A stretch of 64,000 nucleotides of DNA, from contig NZ_AMSS01000066.1 of assembly GCF_000313935.1 (NCBI RefSeq), positions 61,994 through 125,993 on the forward strand. Direction: 5' to 3'. Positions 55,596-64,000 of the stretch are shown here, in pieces. Below the pieces are notes generated by a model, which saw nothing but the letters and a program-made list of their open reading frames with translations, was not told where the DNA came from and made no database searches. The number at the start of each line of letters is the position of its first letter. Positions within the stretch are counted from its first letter, which is position 1. This DNA is from Acinetobacter sp. WC-141. Its GTDB lineage: Bacteria; Pseudomonadota; Gammaproteobacteria; Pseudomonadales; Moraxellaceae. Made by a program: the position numbers and the translations under genes.

Positions 55596-56063
55596 ATGTC
55601 TGTATGGCTTGCCATGCTTATTGGTGCTGGAATTGGCATCATTATCACTACTCTTATTTTATCAAACACTCGGAATGGACGAATTAAGGCTGAATATGAG
55701 CAATACATTGCTGAACTTGAACTCGAGCATCAACAAGCTCTTACTCAAGCACAAAAGAGAAGTGTAAATACAAGCCGTGCTGTGTTGAAAGGAAAGATGG
55801 CAGAACAATTCGCCCCAATTTTGCCAGAATTTCAGTATTTACCTAGCGATGCAAAATTCATGGGTGACCCGGTGGATTATATTATCTTTGACGGATATAC
55901 CGATTTTCGTGATGGGGATGGTACGGCAGAAGACATTAATATTATTTTACTAGATGTAAAAAGTGGGGGGGCAAGACTCACTAAAGGCCAACAAGCAATT
56001 GCGCAAGCTGTTCAGCAAGGCAATGTTCGTTTTGAAACTTTAAGAATTCAGTTGGAAGATTAA
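55596..56063 (+). CDS. Membrane-anchored Holliday junction resolvase-like nuclease (PF10107 type)
   Basis: The 155-residue product has one N-terminal membrane segment (about 2-25), a coiled coil (about 30-65) and a nuclease-like domain. The pattern FMGDPVDYIIFDG and then IILLDVKSGGARLTKGQQ gives the D...DxK core of the PD-(D/E)xK superfamily. It resembles the Endonuc_Holl family. A membrane anchor on such a domain is unusual. AAGGA lies eight bases before the ATG. Substrate and role are unknown. Confidence 0.78.
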   Translation: MSVWLAMLIGAGIGIIITTLILSNTRNGRIKAEYEQYIAELELEHQQALTQAQKRSVNTSRAVLKGKMAEQFAPILPEFQYLPSDAKFMGDPVDYIIFDGYTDFRDGDGTAEDINIILLDVKSGGARLTKGQQAIAQAVQQGNVRFETLRIQLED

Positions 56064-56200
56064 ACAAAAATTTGAATGCACAAAAATAGACGAAATTCAG
56101 CTGTATTGTTACTAAATTCCGATATTTTTTTCATGGCTTAAGACTACTATAAATTGAGGATCTTTTTAATTTGATCTAGCAATATTCGAGGTGTAACGCG

Positions 56201-56764
56201 ATGAAAAAACAACGTTTAATGATGTGCTTGTTGGCTGCTATTGGCATGAGTTCAGCATTTGCATCGACCTCAAGTGAATATAATATTGCCAAAGGACTGA
56301 ATCCTGTTGAAAAAGACCAGTCCATTTCTGTATTGCAACCTTTTCAGGGGAATTTCAGAATATTGGGTTCAAAAATATATCACAGTGATGAGCAAGCTAA
56401 ATTTTCACCTATTGACTATGCTGTAAGTTGGGGATTGTTCGCACAACCTGAAATTGCACGCCATATTTCAGTAAAACAGTATGATCGTTATTTAAACTGG
56501 AAAATTCCTAAATTACCTGTTCCGGCAGAGCAAGCAATGCAGATGGTGTCTAACATGCACATCATTCCTGCAAACCCTGAAATTGCTCAGCAGATTAAAC
56601 AGGTTAAACGTGGTGATCTGGTCTATCTTAAAGGTGACCTTGTCGAGATTAAGGATAAAAACCTAGTCTGGAAATCTTCACTTACGCCAACCGATACGGG
56701 TGATGGGGCTTGTGAACTATTCCGTGTGCAATCTATTCATTGGGTTGAAAAGCAAAATATATAA
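56201..56764 (+). CDS. Secreted hypothetical protein
   Basis: I do not recognise this family. The 187-residue product has a cleavable signal peptide (about 1-22, FASTSS) and a mature domain of about 165 residues with many aromatic and charged residues: SKIYHSDEQAKFSPIDYAVSWGLF, YDRYLNWKIPKLPV, and VKRGDLVYLKGDLVEIKDKN near the C-terminus. A single Cys near the end (GACEL) is present. It is likely periplasmic and is followed by a strong terminator. Confidence 0.7.
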   Translation: MKKQRLMMCLLAAIGMSSAFASTSSEYNIAKGLNPVEKDQSISVLQPFQGNFRILGSKIYHSDEQAKFSPIDYAVSWGLFAQPEIARHISVKQYDRYLNWKIPKLPVPAEQAMQMVSNMHIIPANPEIAQQIKQVKRGDLVYLKGDLVEIKDKNLVWKSSLTPTDTGDGACELFRVQSIHWVEKQNI

Positions 56765-56765
56765 T

Positions 56766-56802
56766 TTAAAAAAAGCCTTCATCAATATGAAGGCTTTTTT
56801 AT
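56766..56802. terminator. Bidirectional terminator after the secreted hypothetical gene
   Basis: AAAAAAAGCCTTCAT / ATGAAGGCTTTTTT forms a perfect stem with a short loop and A/T tracts on both sides, between convergent genes. Confidence 0.9.
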
Positions 56803-56815
56803 TGGTCTTTCGAAA

Positions 56816-57349
56816 TTACTTCTGTTGCGATGCTTTCCAATATTTTAATTGATTTTGCGCTTGTAAATAGTCGGCAAGATCATTGATCTGTTCATCTTTA
56901 TTGGCTTGCTTATCACTATAGTGTTTTTCTTGATTTTCCCAATATTGATAAATTAGACCTTGTATATAACGGCCTTGTTCAGTTTTTAAATCTAAGTCTT
57001 TTAACATGGTCAGTGCAGAGCGCACATTATCAATAGTACGCTGTTGCTCAAACTCTGTAGTGAGGGTTCCAGCTTCATGCATTTTTGCTAATTCACTTTC
57101 CATCTCGTCACTCATTTCTGTAAAGCGACGGTCATAATCCTCTAATAGCGCAATATCGTGTGCATCATCAGTAGTGGCAGGGAACGTCTTGACAGGTCTT
57201 TCATTCAGTTTTTCTAAGACCTGATCGGTAGAGGATGTCGCCGAGTGTTGCTCAGTTTTTGCCGGCTCATCCGCTTTTTTACAAGCAGTAAGTAATAGGC
57301 TAGAGCAAAGCAAAGACATTAATATGACCTGAGGAGTTTTTTTCTTCAT
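56816..57349 (-). CDS. Lipoprotein, helical (uncharacterised)
   Basis: The 177-residue product has a lipoprotein signal with lipobox LTAC and a mature part that is charged and helical: a Lys/Glu/Ser-rich linker, then long helices with many acidic residues and a Gln-rich end. I find no family that I can name. I use the ATG at 57349; an upstream TTG is in frame. It lies about 20 bases after the methyltransferase gene on the same strand, so the two may be one unit. Confidence 0.68.
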   Translation of the reverse strand: MKKKTPQVILMSLLCSSLLLTACKKADEPAKTEQHSATSSTDQVLEKLNERPVKTFPATTDDAHDIALLEDYDRRFTEMSDEMESELAKMHEAGTLTTEFEQQRTIDNVRSALTMLKDLDLKTEQGRYIQGLIYQYWENQEKHYSDKQANKDEQINDLADYLQAQNQLKYWKASQQK

Positions 57350-57368
57350 AACTTTCAACCAAACCTAT

Positions 57369-58163
57369 TCACTGATTATTTAACGGGTAACGTACTTTTT
57401 GAAAGTGATATGCATATGTGACATAAGGAAAATCAATCTGATCTTGAGGACCCAGTCCGGTAAAATCATAAACAATTTTTTCAAACTGTGCTTTGAGTCG
57501 TAACTGATCTTTTTCAGTCATTGCAGCAATAAAACTCGTTGAGAGTAAACGTTTACTCACCACTTGTTCAACAGAGCCACGTTGTGACTGTATAAATGTT
57601 TGGAGGCTGTCAAATAAAAATAAATTCTGGCCTTCAAACACACGTTTCCACTTTTCACTATGATAACGAGGCGTGTCCCCTTCAAGGGGAAGTAGAAAAT
57701 CAGCTAAAGCTTTGACCCAATCTGTCCGCTCATCGCGTTGATTCCAAACCAACCCTAAATGTCCTTGTGGTTTTAAGATTCTGTGCATTTCTGTTAGGGT
57801 ATCGAGGTTGTCAAACCAGTGAAAAGATTGAGCACAAATAATGGCATCAATTTCATGGTCTGTTATAGGAATTGAATTGCTAAAAGCCTGTAATGTTTTG
57901 ATATCAGGATAAACTTGTTGAAGCTGCTGTAACATCTCGCCAATTGGCTCAACTGCAATAACATCTGCATGTGTTTGTTTTAAGTAGGGTAAGAATTTGC
58001 CAGTACCCGATCCAAGATCGATAACAGTAGAATTTTCCTGTATTTGTAGGCAATTTTGCAGCCAACTTACTATTTCTGCGGGATAATTGGGTCTAACTTG
58101 CTGATATAGTTCAGCAGCTGAGCTGAAGCCTTTTTGAGCGGCAGGATGTAAGGATTGTGTCAT
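57369..58163 (-). CDS. SAM-dependent class I methyltransferase
   Basis: The 264-residue product has the SAM-binding motif VIDLGSGTGKFLPYL (motif I, near residue 46), the acidic VIAVEPIGEML (motif II) and the IICAQSFHWFDNL segment, typical of UbiE/Coq5-like small-molecule methyltransferases. The C-terminal half looks alpha-helical and specific to the subfamily. The substrate is not predictable. The gene is divergent from the alpha/beta hydrolase-like gene, with a gap of about 130 bases. Confidence 0.84.
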   Translation of the reverse strand: MTQSLHPAAQKGFSSAAELYQQVRPNYPAEIVSWLQNCLQIQENSTVIDLGSGTGKFLPYLKQTHADVIAVEPIGEMLQQLQQVYPDIKTLQAFSNSIPITDHEIDAIICAQSFHWFDNLDTLTEMHRILKPQGHLGLVWNQRDERTDWVKALADFLLPLEGDTPRYHSEKWKRVFEGQNLFLFDSLQTFIQSQRGSVEQVVSKRLLSTSFIAAMTEKDQLRLKAQFEKIVYDFTGLGPQDQIDFPYVTYAYHFQKVRYPLNNQ

Positions 58164-58290
58164 ATTTTGCGCTTTTTAATCTGACTGGCATCTATAAAAT
58201 AAGATACTCCGCAATCATAAATTGGCAAAACACCTATTTTGTTTCATTTTTGACGTTGTATGTGGGAGTAAATTTTCTTTCGGTGTGAGC

Positions 58291-59568
58291 ATGGATAAGC
58301 AAATTATTTTTGAAGACGAACACATTAGAGCCATTTTTTTACCCGGCGATTCTAATACATTAGTTCTCTCTTTTGGCGATTTGATTACCCGAGCGAGTGG
58401 CTTATCTATCAATGCTGAAAAGTCCCTAATTAAATACCAATACAATGTTATTGGAATAATGCCAAAACAAAAATCATGGTTTCCTCAAGCGAGCATGATT
58501 GAGCTGGCAAAAGCGATTTCGCCTATTCTTCAGGGTTTTAAAAATATTGTGGGTTATGGCGGTTCGATGGGCGGCTATGCAGCAATCAAATATTCTAATT
58601 TATTGAATATGAATCGTGTGATTGCATTTGTGCCTCAATATTCAATTGATCCTGAACAGGTTGAAGATCGACGCTATGCTGAGTTTTTCGATGCTGAAGC
58701 AAATAAAGACATGCAGATTCAGCCACAAGATGTGGATGCGGGGCGTGAATATGTCATTGTTTATGATCCTTATTTTTCGACTGACCGCGAACATTATTTA
58801 AAAATAAAAGAGCTGTTGCCAAGCTTACATACGATTCATTTGCCATTTACTGGTCATGAAGCATTATCTGTATTGGCAAGCTCAAGTTTATTGCATGATT
58901 TTATTGAACATGAATTTGACGAAATTTATTTTTATCAGCAGGTTCGCAAGGTCAAAAAGCAAAGTAAGTTTTACTTCCGTAATGTACTTGCGCATGTACT
59001 TTCGCATCATGATGACATGTTGTTAAAAATATTACGCCAAAATGATTTTCAGCTTGATGAGCGTTATTTTGATAACCCCCTTAAACAGGCTATTACTCGT
59101 AGTCTGATAAAGACACAGCAAGCAACTGAGCTAGACTTTCAAAAGTTAGGTATTAAAGTACAGCGAATTCAGGACACTGCAAATTATAACGAAGGATTAC
59201 AGACCAGCTTTGGCTCAATTTTGGTGTTCAACCTCATCAATTCAAAGTTTGAGAGTTATGCTCTAGATGTTCTATTGGCAAATAAGTCTTATTTAATTCC
59301 AATTGTGGCTGAACACACTGGTGTAGTTCACATTGAATTAAATAATGAAACTTATTTGTTAGGGATGAATGATCGCAAAGTCATTAAATTGTTCAAGCGC
59401 GAAGAGCCTTTAACGTCTGACATGAGCCCATTTGTAATCAAAAAATATTCCGACTTTTTCGCAATCAGCTATAAGCAATTAAATCTATCTTGTGATGAAC
59501 AAGGGATGTGTGAATTTATAGAAGGTTCAATCCAGCCGACTGAACAACTAGTCTCAATCAGCTATTAA
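58291..59568 (+). CDS. Alpha/beta hydrolase-like protein with an extra C-terminal domain
   Basis: The 425-residue product has the nucleophile elbow GYGGSMGG with Ser92, an Asp candidate in VIVYDPYFSTDREH and a His candidate in LPFTGHEALS, the order Ser-Asp-His of an alpha/beta hydrolase. The catalytic part covers about residues 1-235. The rest, about 190 residues, is a separate domain rich in beta strands toward the end that I do not recognise. I start at the ATG at 58291; the open frame begins 23 codons earlier, and no ribosome binding site is clear. It has its own terminator. Function unknown. Confidence 0.72.
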   Translation: MDKQIIFEDEHIRAIFLPGDSNTLVLSFGDLITRASGLSINAEKSLIKYQYNVIGIMPKQKSWFPQASMIELAKAISPILQGFKNIVGYGGSMGGYAAIKYSNLLNMNRVIAFVPQYSIDPEQVEDRRYAEFFDAEANKDMQIQPQDVDAGREYVIVYDPYFSTDREHYLKIKELLPSLHTIHLPFTGHEALSVLASSSLLHDFIEHEFDEIYFYQQVRKVKKQSKFYFRNVLAHVLSHHDDMLLKILRQNDFQLDERYFDNPLKQAITRSLIKTQQATELDFQKLGIKVQRIQDTANYNEGLQTSFGSILVFNLINSKFESYALDVLLANKSYLIPIVAEHTGVVHIELNNETYLLGMNDRKVIKLFKREEPLTSDMSPFVIKKYSDFFAISYKQLNLSCDEQGMCEFIEGSIQPTEQLVSISY

Positions 59569-59981
59569 AATTTTATAGTGGTTAAATAAAGCTCAGGCCT
59601 TTAGGTTTGGGCTTTATTTTTTGCTTAAAAAATATTTTTTCATAAACTTATTTGTATATTAATTTGAAGTTCATTATTTAAATAAATAGTGTGTTTGTTC
59701 TGCGAATACTTATTGTATTAAAAGTAGATATAGCCACTGGTGAATATAAATACTATATTTTAAAATAAATGGGTTTTATTAATATATAAATTATAGAAAT
59801 AGTATCAGGTTAATTAAAATACATAAATAATGATGTTTTTTTATAAGATTATGTTTTTGTTATTTATTTTATTTAAGGAAGAGGGGGCTGCTTAAAATAA
59901 GTTCACTATTCAAAGATAATTGCATATTTATTTTTTTCTCCTAAAATGATTTTTTACTAAATTGTCGTTACAGTTTTTTAT
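59569..59981. other. AT-rich gene-free stretch before the permease gene
   Basis: This 413-base gap holds the terminator noted separately and then very AT-rich DNA. I see a GGAAGAGGGGG patch near 59877-59887, which resembles a ribosome binding site but has no gene behind it. No other feature is clear. Confidence 0.45.
59585..59622 (+). terminator. Terminator after the alpha/beta hydrolase-like gene
   Basis: AATAAAGCTCAGGCC / GGTTTGGGCTTTATT is a stem with wobble pairs, followed by a T run, about 17 bases after the stop. Confidence 0.78.
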
Positions 59982-61424
59982 ATGCAATCATTAAATTATC
60001 GGAATAATGATGCATCGCAACATGGAAGTTCTGCACCTTTGAAACGAGCAATGAGTACTCGACATTTGGTGATGATCTCCCTTGGCGGTGCCATAGGTAC
60101 AGGTCTTTTTTTAGGGTCGGGTGATGTAATTTCCCAAGCTGGCCCAATTGGCGCAATTATTTCTTATTTTTTAGGCGGTTTAATTGCCTATACCGTGATG
60201 TTATGTCTTGGTGAGCTTGCGGTACATGTACCAGAATCAGGATCATTCGGTGAGTACGCTCGTCGCTATATCGGTCCGGGTACAGGCTATATGATCACTT
60301 GGCTCTATTGGTTAACTTGGACCGCGACTTTAGGAACAGAATTTACCGCAGCAGCTTTGCTGGTTCGTGAGTGGTTTCCCTCTACTTCTGTTTGGGCTTG
60401 GACGCTATGTTTTGGTGCCTTAGTTTTTTTCATTAATATTAGTTCAACGCGATTATTTGCCGAGTCAGAGTTTTGGTTGGCACTTGTGAAAGTTGTCACG
60501 ATTATTTGTTTTATTGGCTTGGGTTTGTTGGCTATTTTTGGCTTTATTCCTTATCACGGACACGAAACTGCGCCGTTGTTTAGCAATTTAACCGCCCAAG
60601 GCTGGTTCCCACACGGGTTATTTCCAATTTTTACAACCATGCTGATTGTTAATTTTGCTTTTTCGGGTACAGAATTAATTGGTGTGGCAGCTGGAGAAGC
60701 AGAGAACCCAGCACAGACAGTTCCTAAAGCAATTAATGCTGCTATTTGGCGACTACTGATTTTCTTTGTCGGCACAATTGTTGTAATTAGTTCATTGTTA
60801 CCATTCCAGCTTGCTGGTTTGAGTGGTAATGAAGTGAGTAATAGTCCATTTGTGACTGTGTTTAATTATATTGGTATTCCATATGCCGAAGATATTATTC
60901 GCTTTGTGATTATTACGGCTTTACTCTCTGCTGCAAATTCTGGTTTGTTTGCTGCTTCACGTATGATGTGGTCGCTTTCTGCAAAAAACCAATTACCAAA
61001 AATCTTTTCTAAACTTACACCTTCAGGAACACCTATTGTAGCTATTGTGGTCACAATGCTGGGTGCTATACCAGGTTTACTTTCAGAGCAATTTGCACCT
61101 GAAACTATTTTTAAGAATTTATTGGGTGTTGCTGCTTTCACCATGGTTGTAGTGTGGATTGCAATTTGCGTATCTCAATTCAACTTCCGTAGACAGTGGT
61201 ATAAATCAGGTAAAACTGCAAAAGATTTGCGTTTTGCTGCTCCTTTATTTCCTTTGACTCCAATTGTGGGCGGTCTGTTTTGTGCTATTACCTGTATTAG
61301 TATGGTGTTTGATCCTTCGATGCAGGTGGGCTTTATCTGTTGTATTGTTTTTATTATTTTGTGCTATGCGAGCTATTTCATCTTCTATCACAAGAAAGAT
61401 GTGGCGCAGAGCGAAGCAATGTAA
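59982..61424 (+). CDS. Amino-acid permease, APC superfamily (AAT family)
   Basis: The 480-residue product has 12 predicted membrane segments. The first contains the AAT signature MISLGGAIGTGLFLGSG, and the conserved LGELAVHVPESGSFGEYA segment follows. It belongs with AroP, ProY, GabP, LysP and MmuP-type permeases; the precise amino acid is not predictable from motifs. Its neighbours gdhA and astC suggest a role in nitrogen supply, perhaps uptake of arginine or glutamate-family amino acids, which is inference. No clear ribosome binding site is seen before the ATG. Confidence 0.88.
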   Translation: MQSLNYRNNDASQHGSSAPLKRAMSTRHLVMISLGGAIGTGLFLGSGDVISQAGPIGAIISYFLGGLIAYTVMLCLGELAVHVPESGSFGEYARRYIGPGTGYMITWLYWLTWTATLGTEFTAAALLVREWFPSTSVWAWTLCFGALVFFINISSTRLFAESEFWLALVKVVTIICFIGLGLLAIFGFIPYHGHETAPLFSNLTAQGWFPHGLFPIFTTMLIVNFAFSGTELIGVAAGEAENPAQTVPKAINAAIWRLLIFFVGTIVVISSLLPFQLAGLSGNEVSNSPFVTVFNYIGIPYAEDIIRFVIITALLSAANSGLFAASRMMWSLSAKNQLPKIFSKLTPSGTPIVAIVVTMLGAIPGLLSEQFAPETIFKNLLGVAAFTMVVVWIAICVSQFNFRRQWYKSGKTAKDLRFAAPLFPLTPIVGGLFCAITCISMVFDPSMQVGFICCIVFIILCYASYFIFYHKKDVAQSEAM

Positions 61425-61439
61425 GCTTTCACAGGCGTA

Positions 61440-61470
61440 GTCAAAAGGTCCCATTTGGGGCCTTTTTTAT
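61440..61470 (+). terminator. Terminator after the permease gene
   Basis: AAAAGGTCCCA / TGGGGCCTTTT with a short loop and a T run, about 15 bases after the stop; one pair is imperfect. Confidence 0.8.
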
Positions 61471-62448
61471 GGTCTAAAGAAAATTAAAAAAGGTTAGATT
61501 TTATATATTTTTTTTAAAAATGAATTTTTATTTTTAATCATAGAAACAAATGTTGTTTTATGAATTCACCTTTTATCGGATTTTATTAATATTTATTTAT
61601 TATAAATATTTAATTAAGTCTATGTTTAGTCTTGTTATTTAATAAAGAGCTGTTTCTGGTTTTTTAGAATAGAAGAGTAGAATAGACTTTATATGGATTT
61701 ATTGTGGAGATTAGATAATTTTTTAATGTTATTTTAAAAGATTAGGTGTGTTAACTTATTGTTATATAACATTTAAAATATTTGCATTTTTTATATTTAT
61801 GAATATTTATTTCCTATAAGTTTTTTTTATTAGAGTTAAGGGTTTTTTAATATTTGTTGTTTTTTTATTATAAAATCTAGTTCGATTTGATTATTTTTTC
61901 TCTGCTTATTTATTTTAAAATGTTCTAAATGAGTGTGCTCTATGCTATATTTATTGGAAGATTTTATATCTATGTTGCGGCTTGATTTTAAGCAGTATGT
62001 GTAGAAATAATTAATCTGTAGGATTATTGAACAAAGTTTATTTTTAAAAAGACTAATGGAGGGATCTATCGATTAGTCAAAAATAATTTTATGGACTCAT
62101 GATTTTTGTGAATCATAGTTCTTTTTAACTCCCAAACGGTTATGTCACTTCTTTTGTATTTATATTTCAGCCGGCTGGTTTTAGTGGGTTGTGGTTAGTT
62201 TTTTGCTTTTATAAAGCTCTCTTTATAAACAGCAATTTAGACAAAAGAAAACTTGTTAAAGATATCGGTATGTAAAAGTAGATCGTACTTTTAGTATCAA
62301 CAAATGGAATTTAAAAAATCTGATGCTTTAGAAGAGCAAAAGATTTAGTAAATAAACTAAAGCACTGTTATTTCAGAGTTTTAGTTGCTAAATAATAAAG
62401 ATTGCAGATTTATCAAATCTGAATCTATGAAGGTATATAGGAAAAAAG
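61471..62448. other. AT-rich gene-free kilobase between the permease gene and gdhA
   Basis: This is the longest gap in the window. It is extremely AT-rich with no frame over 60 codons. Features seen are an inverted repeat GACTAAT / ATTAGTC (62051-62057 and 62072-62078), a 17-base palindrome ATGATT-N5-AATCAT (62099-62115), the ten-base palindrome CAGCCGGCTG (62168-62177) and a candidate -24/-12 promoter, both near 62.2 kb. It probably contains the gdhA promoter and a long leader; a small RNA cannot be excluded. Confidence 0.5.
62192..62207 (+). promoter_or_regulatory. Possible sigma-54 promoter for gdhA
   Basis: TGGTTAGTTTTTTGCT has GG (62193-62194) and GC (62205-62206) at RpoN spacing and a good -12 element, but the -24 element is TGGTT instead of TGGCA. 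TTGTGG (62189-62194) and TATAAA (62210-62215) offer a sigma-70 reading with a 15-base spacer. The palindrome CAGCCGGCTG is 16 bases upstream. I rate it as a candidate only. Confidence 0.35.
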
Positions 62449-63723
62449 ATGTCAGATCTTTCATATGTAAACGAACACAGCGATGCATGGCAAACTTACT
62501 TGGCACAAATTGACCGTGTTGCTCCGTACTTAGACCACTTAGCTGAGTTTATCGACACTTTAAAACGTCCAAAACGTGCACTTATTGTAGATGTGCCAAT
62601 TGTAATGGACGACGGTTCTATCCAGCACTTTGAAGGTTACCGCGTACAACACAACTTGTCTCGTGGTCCTGGTAAAGGCGGTGTTCGTTACCATCCAAAT
62701 GTTGATTTGAACGAAGTTATGGCGTTGTCTGCATGGATGACAATTAAAACTGCTGTTTTGAACTTGCCATTTGGCGGTGCGAAAGGTGGTATTCGTGTTG
62801 ATCCACGTAAATTGTCAAATCGTGAATTAGAGCGTTTGACTCGTCGTTATACGACTGAAATCGGTCACATTATCGGGCCTCAAAAAGATATCCCTGCTCC
62901 AGACGTTGGTACAAATGCCAATATCATGGGTTGGATGATGGATACTTATTCTACTAGCCAAGGTTACACGGTAACTGGTGTTGTAACTGGTAAACCAGTT
63001 CACTTAGGTGGTTCTTTAGGTCGTGTAAAAGCGACTGGTCGTGGTGTATTCGTTACAGGTCGTGAAGTAGCTGCAAAAATCAATTTACCAATTGAAGGTG
63101 CGAAAATCGCTATTCAAGGTTTTGGTAACGTAGGTAGTGAAGCTGCTTTCTTGTTTGTTGAATCAAAAGCGAAAGTTACACACGTTCAAGACCATACAGG
63201 CACTATTTTCAATGCGGATGGTATTGATCTTGAAGCTTTACGTGATCACGTAAATGCAAATCAAGGCGGTATTGGCGGCTTCGCTGGCGCGCAATCAATT
63301 GCTGATGAAGATTTCTGGACAGCAGAAGTTGACATTATTGTTCCTGCTGCATTGGAAGGTCAAATCACTGTTGAGCGTGCTCAAAAACTTAAAGCTAAGT
63401 TGATTTTAGAAGGCGCAAACGGCCCGACTTATCCTAAAGCTGAAGACGTATTAGTTGAGCGTGGCATTGTTGTAGTACCTGACGTGGTATGTAACGCCGG
63501 CGGTGTAACTGTAAGTTACTTCGAATGGGTTCAAGACATGGCGAGCTACTTCTGGACTGAAGAAGAAATCAATGAGCGTTTAGACAAATTGATGGTTCAA
63601 GCTATGGATGACGTTTGGAACACAGCGAATAGCAACGCTTGTACTTTACGTACAGCAGCTTACATCTTGGCATGTGAGCGTATTTTAAAAGCTCGTAAAG
63701 AGCGTGGTATTTTCCCAGGCTAA
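62449..63723 (+). CDS. gdhA: Glutamate dehydrogenase
   Basis: This hexameric enzyme interconverts glutamate and 2-oxoglutarate plus ammonia. The 424-residue product has the substrate-binding [15 protein letters not shown] and [13 protein letters not shown] segments with the catalytic Lys, the Asp-containing [14 protein letters not shown] and the nucleotide-binding [11 protein letters not shown] fold. The length and the shape of the motifs suit the small Glu/Leu/Phe/Val dehydrogenase class. Cofactor preference cannot be fixed by reading alone. AGGAAAAAAG stands before the ATG. The astC gene lies 135 bases downstream on the same strand, so this enzyme probably disposes of glutamate from arginine breakdown. 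Confidence 0.94.
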   Translation: MSDLSYVNEHSDAWQTYLAQIDRVAPYLDHLAEFIDTLKRPKRALIVDVPIVMDDGSIQHFEGYRVQHNLSRGPGKGGVRYHPNVDLNEVMALSAWMTIKTAVLNLPFGGAKGGIRVDPRKLSNRELERLTRRYTTEIGHIIGPQKDIPAPDVGTNANIMGWMMDTYSTSQGYTVTGVVTGKPVHLGGSLGRVKATGRGVFVTGREVAAKINLPIEGAKIAIQGFGNVGSEAAFLFVESKAKVTHVQDHTGTIFNADGIDLEALRDHVNANQGGIGGFAGAQSIADEDFWTAEVDIIVPAALEGQITVERAQKLKAKLILEGANGPTYPKAEDVLVERGIVVVPDVVCNAGGVTVSYFEWVQDMASYFWTEEEINERLDKLMVQAMDDVWNTANSNACTLRTAAYILACERILKARKERGIFPG

Positions 63724-63753
63724 TCTGCGGAAATTACTTTTAGGAAAAGTGGT

Positions 63754-63805
63754 CTGAGCAAATATTAAGGATGTTATAGGGTTATTTGTTCAGCCCCTTT
63801 TTCTG
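63754..63805 (+). terminator. Hairpin between gdhA and astC, possible partial terminator
   Basis: CTGAGCAAATA (63754-63764) and TATTTGTTCAG (63783-63793) pair with one G-T wobble around an 18-base loop, and CCCCTTTTT follows. The large loop suggests either a weak terminator or an mRNA-stabilising hairpin that lets gdhA be made in excess of the ast enzymes. Confidence 0.45.
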
Positions 63806-63840
63806 AATTATTCAAATTTAAGTGTTATCGAATATATTAA

Positions 63841-64000
<160 letters not shown>

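Noticed and set aside
59871..59890. Small gene after the GGAAGAGGGGG patch
   Set aside because: No open frame with a start codon at a sensible distance follows; the patch is isolated in AT-rich DNA.

Overview
This window is chromosomal core DNA from an Acinetobacter of the calcoaceticus-baumannii complex. The evidence is the gene content and order: ponA-pilMNOPQ-aroKB-(SPOR protein)-gltBD, pilA next to pglL, gmk-rpoZ-spoT, fimU-pilVWXY1-pilE, lifO placed before lip, a craA chloramphenicol efflux gene, and gdhA followed by astC. Base composition is AT-rich throughout, with long AT-rich intergenic stretches. I see no tRNA, rRNA, insertion sequence, prophage or CRISPR array. The window is cut at both ends inside genes (ponA on the left, astC on the right).

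Layout. 1-9 kb: the start of ponA (PBP1A) diverges from the type IV pilus alignment and secretin operon pilMNOPQ, which runs into aroK, aroB and a DamX-like SPOR protein. 9-15 kb: gltB and gltD (glutamate synthase) lie behind a gap that holds two NtrC-type palindromes and a -24/-12 promoter. 15-19 kb: a di-iron type hydrolase, a lemA-TPM-TPM trio, then pilA behind its own -24/-12 promoter and two identical palindromes. 19-22 kb: the oligosaccharyltransferase pglL, then bacterioferritin and Bfd on the minus strand. 22-26 kb: gmk-rpoZ-spoT-ridA on the minus strand. 26-35 kb: ispH, then the minor pilin and PilY1 operon. 35-37 kb: rpsP-rimM-trmD-rplS. 37-44 kb: lipase and its foldase, truB, a TSUP permease, a hemerythrin-like protein and two EamA exporters. 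44-49 kb: serA diverging from a D-2-hydroxyglutarate dehydrogenase-like flavoprotein, and two related small lipoproteins flanking an MdaB/YgiN quinone redox pair. 49-60 kb: craA, a YccS-like FUSC protein, sodC, an AI-2E/PerM family protein, an orphan ParA-type ATPase, a resolvase-like nuclease and several uncharacterised secreted or enzymatic proteins. 60-64 kb: an amino-acid permease, glutamate dehydrogenase and the start of astC.

Three themes link the genes. First, type IV pili: the assembly platform, secretin, major pilin, its O-glycosylation enzyme and the whole minor pilin set are all here, in three separate blocks. Second, nitrogen and glutamate: GltBD makes glutamate, Gdh consumes or makes it, and AstC starts the arginine-to-glutamate route. 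The gltB gap carries the clearest nitrogen-control promoter architecture in the window. Third, stress and efflux: SpoT, SodC, Bfr/Bfd, MdaB/YgiN and CraA.

I did not find a wholly new multi-gene system. The best leads are regulatory sites and altered active sites: the gltB and pilA promoter regions, the inverted repeat before craA, the ferroxidase-depleted bacterioferritin, the degenerate SpoT synthetase domain, and the twin lipoprotein genes. All family assignments come from reading motifs and gene order, and no database search was run.
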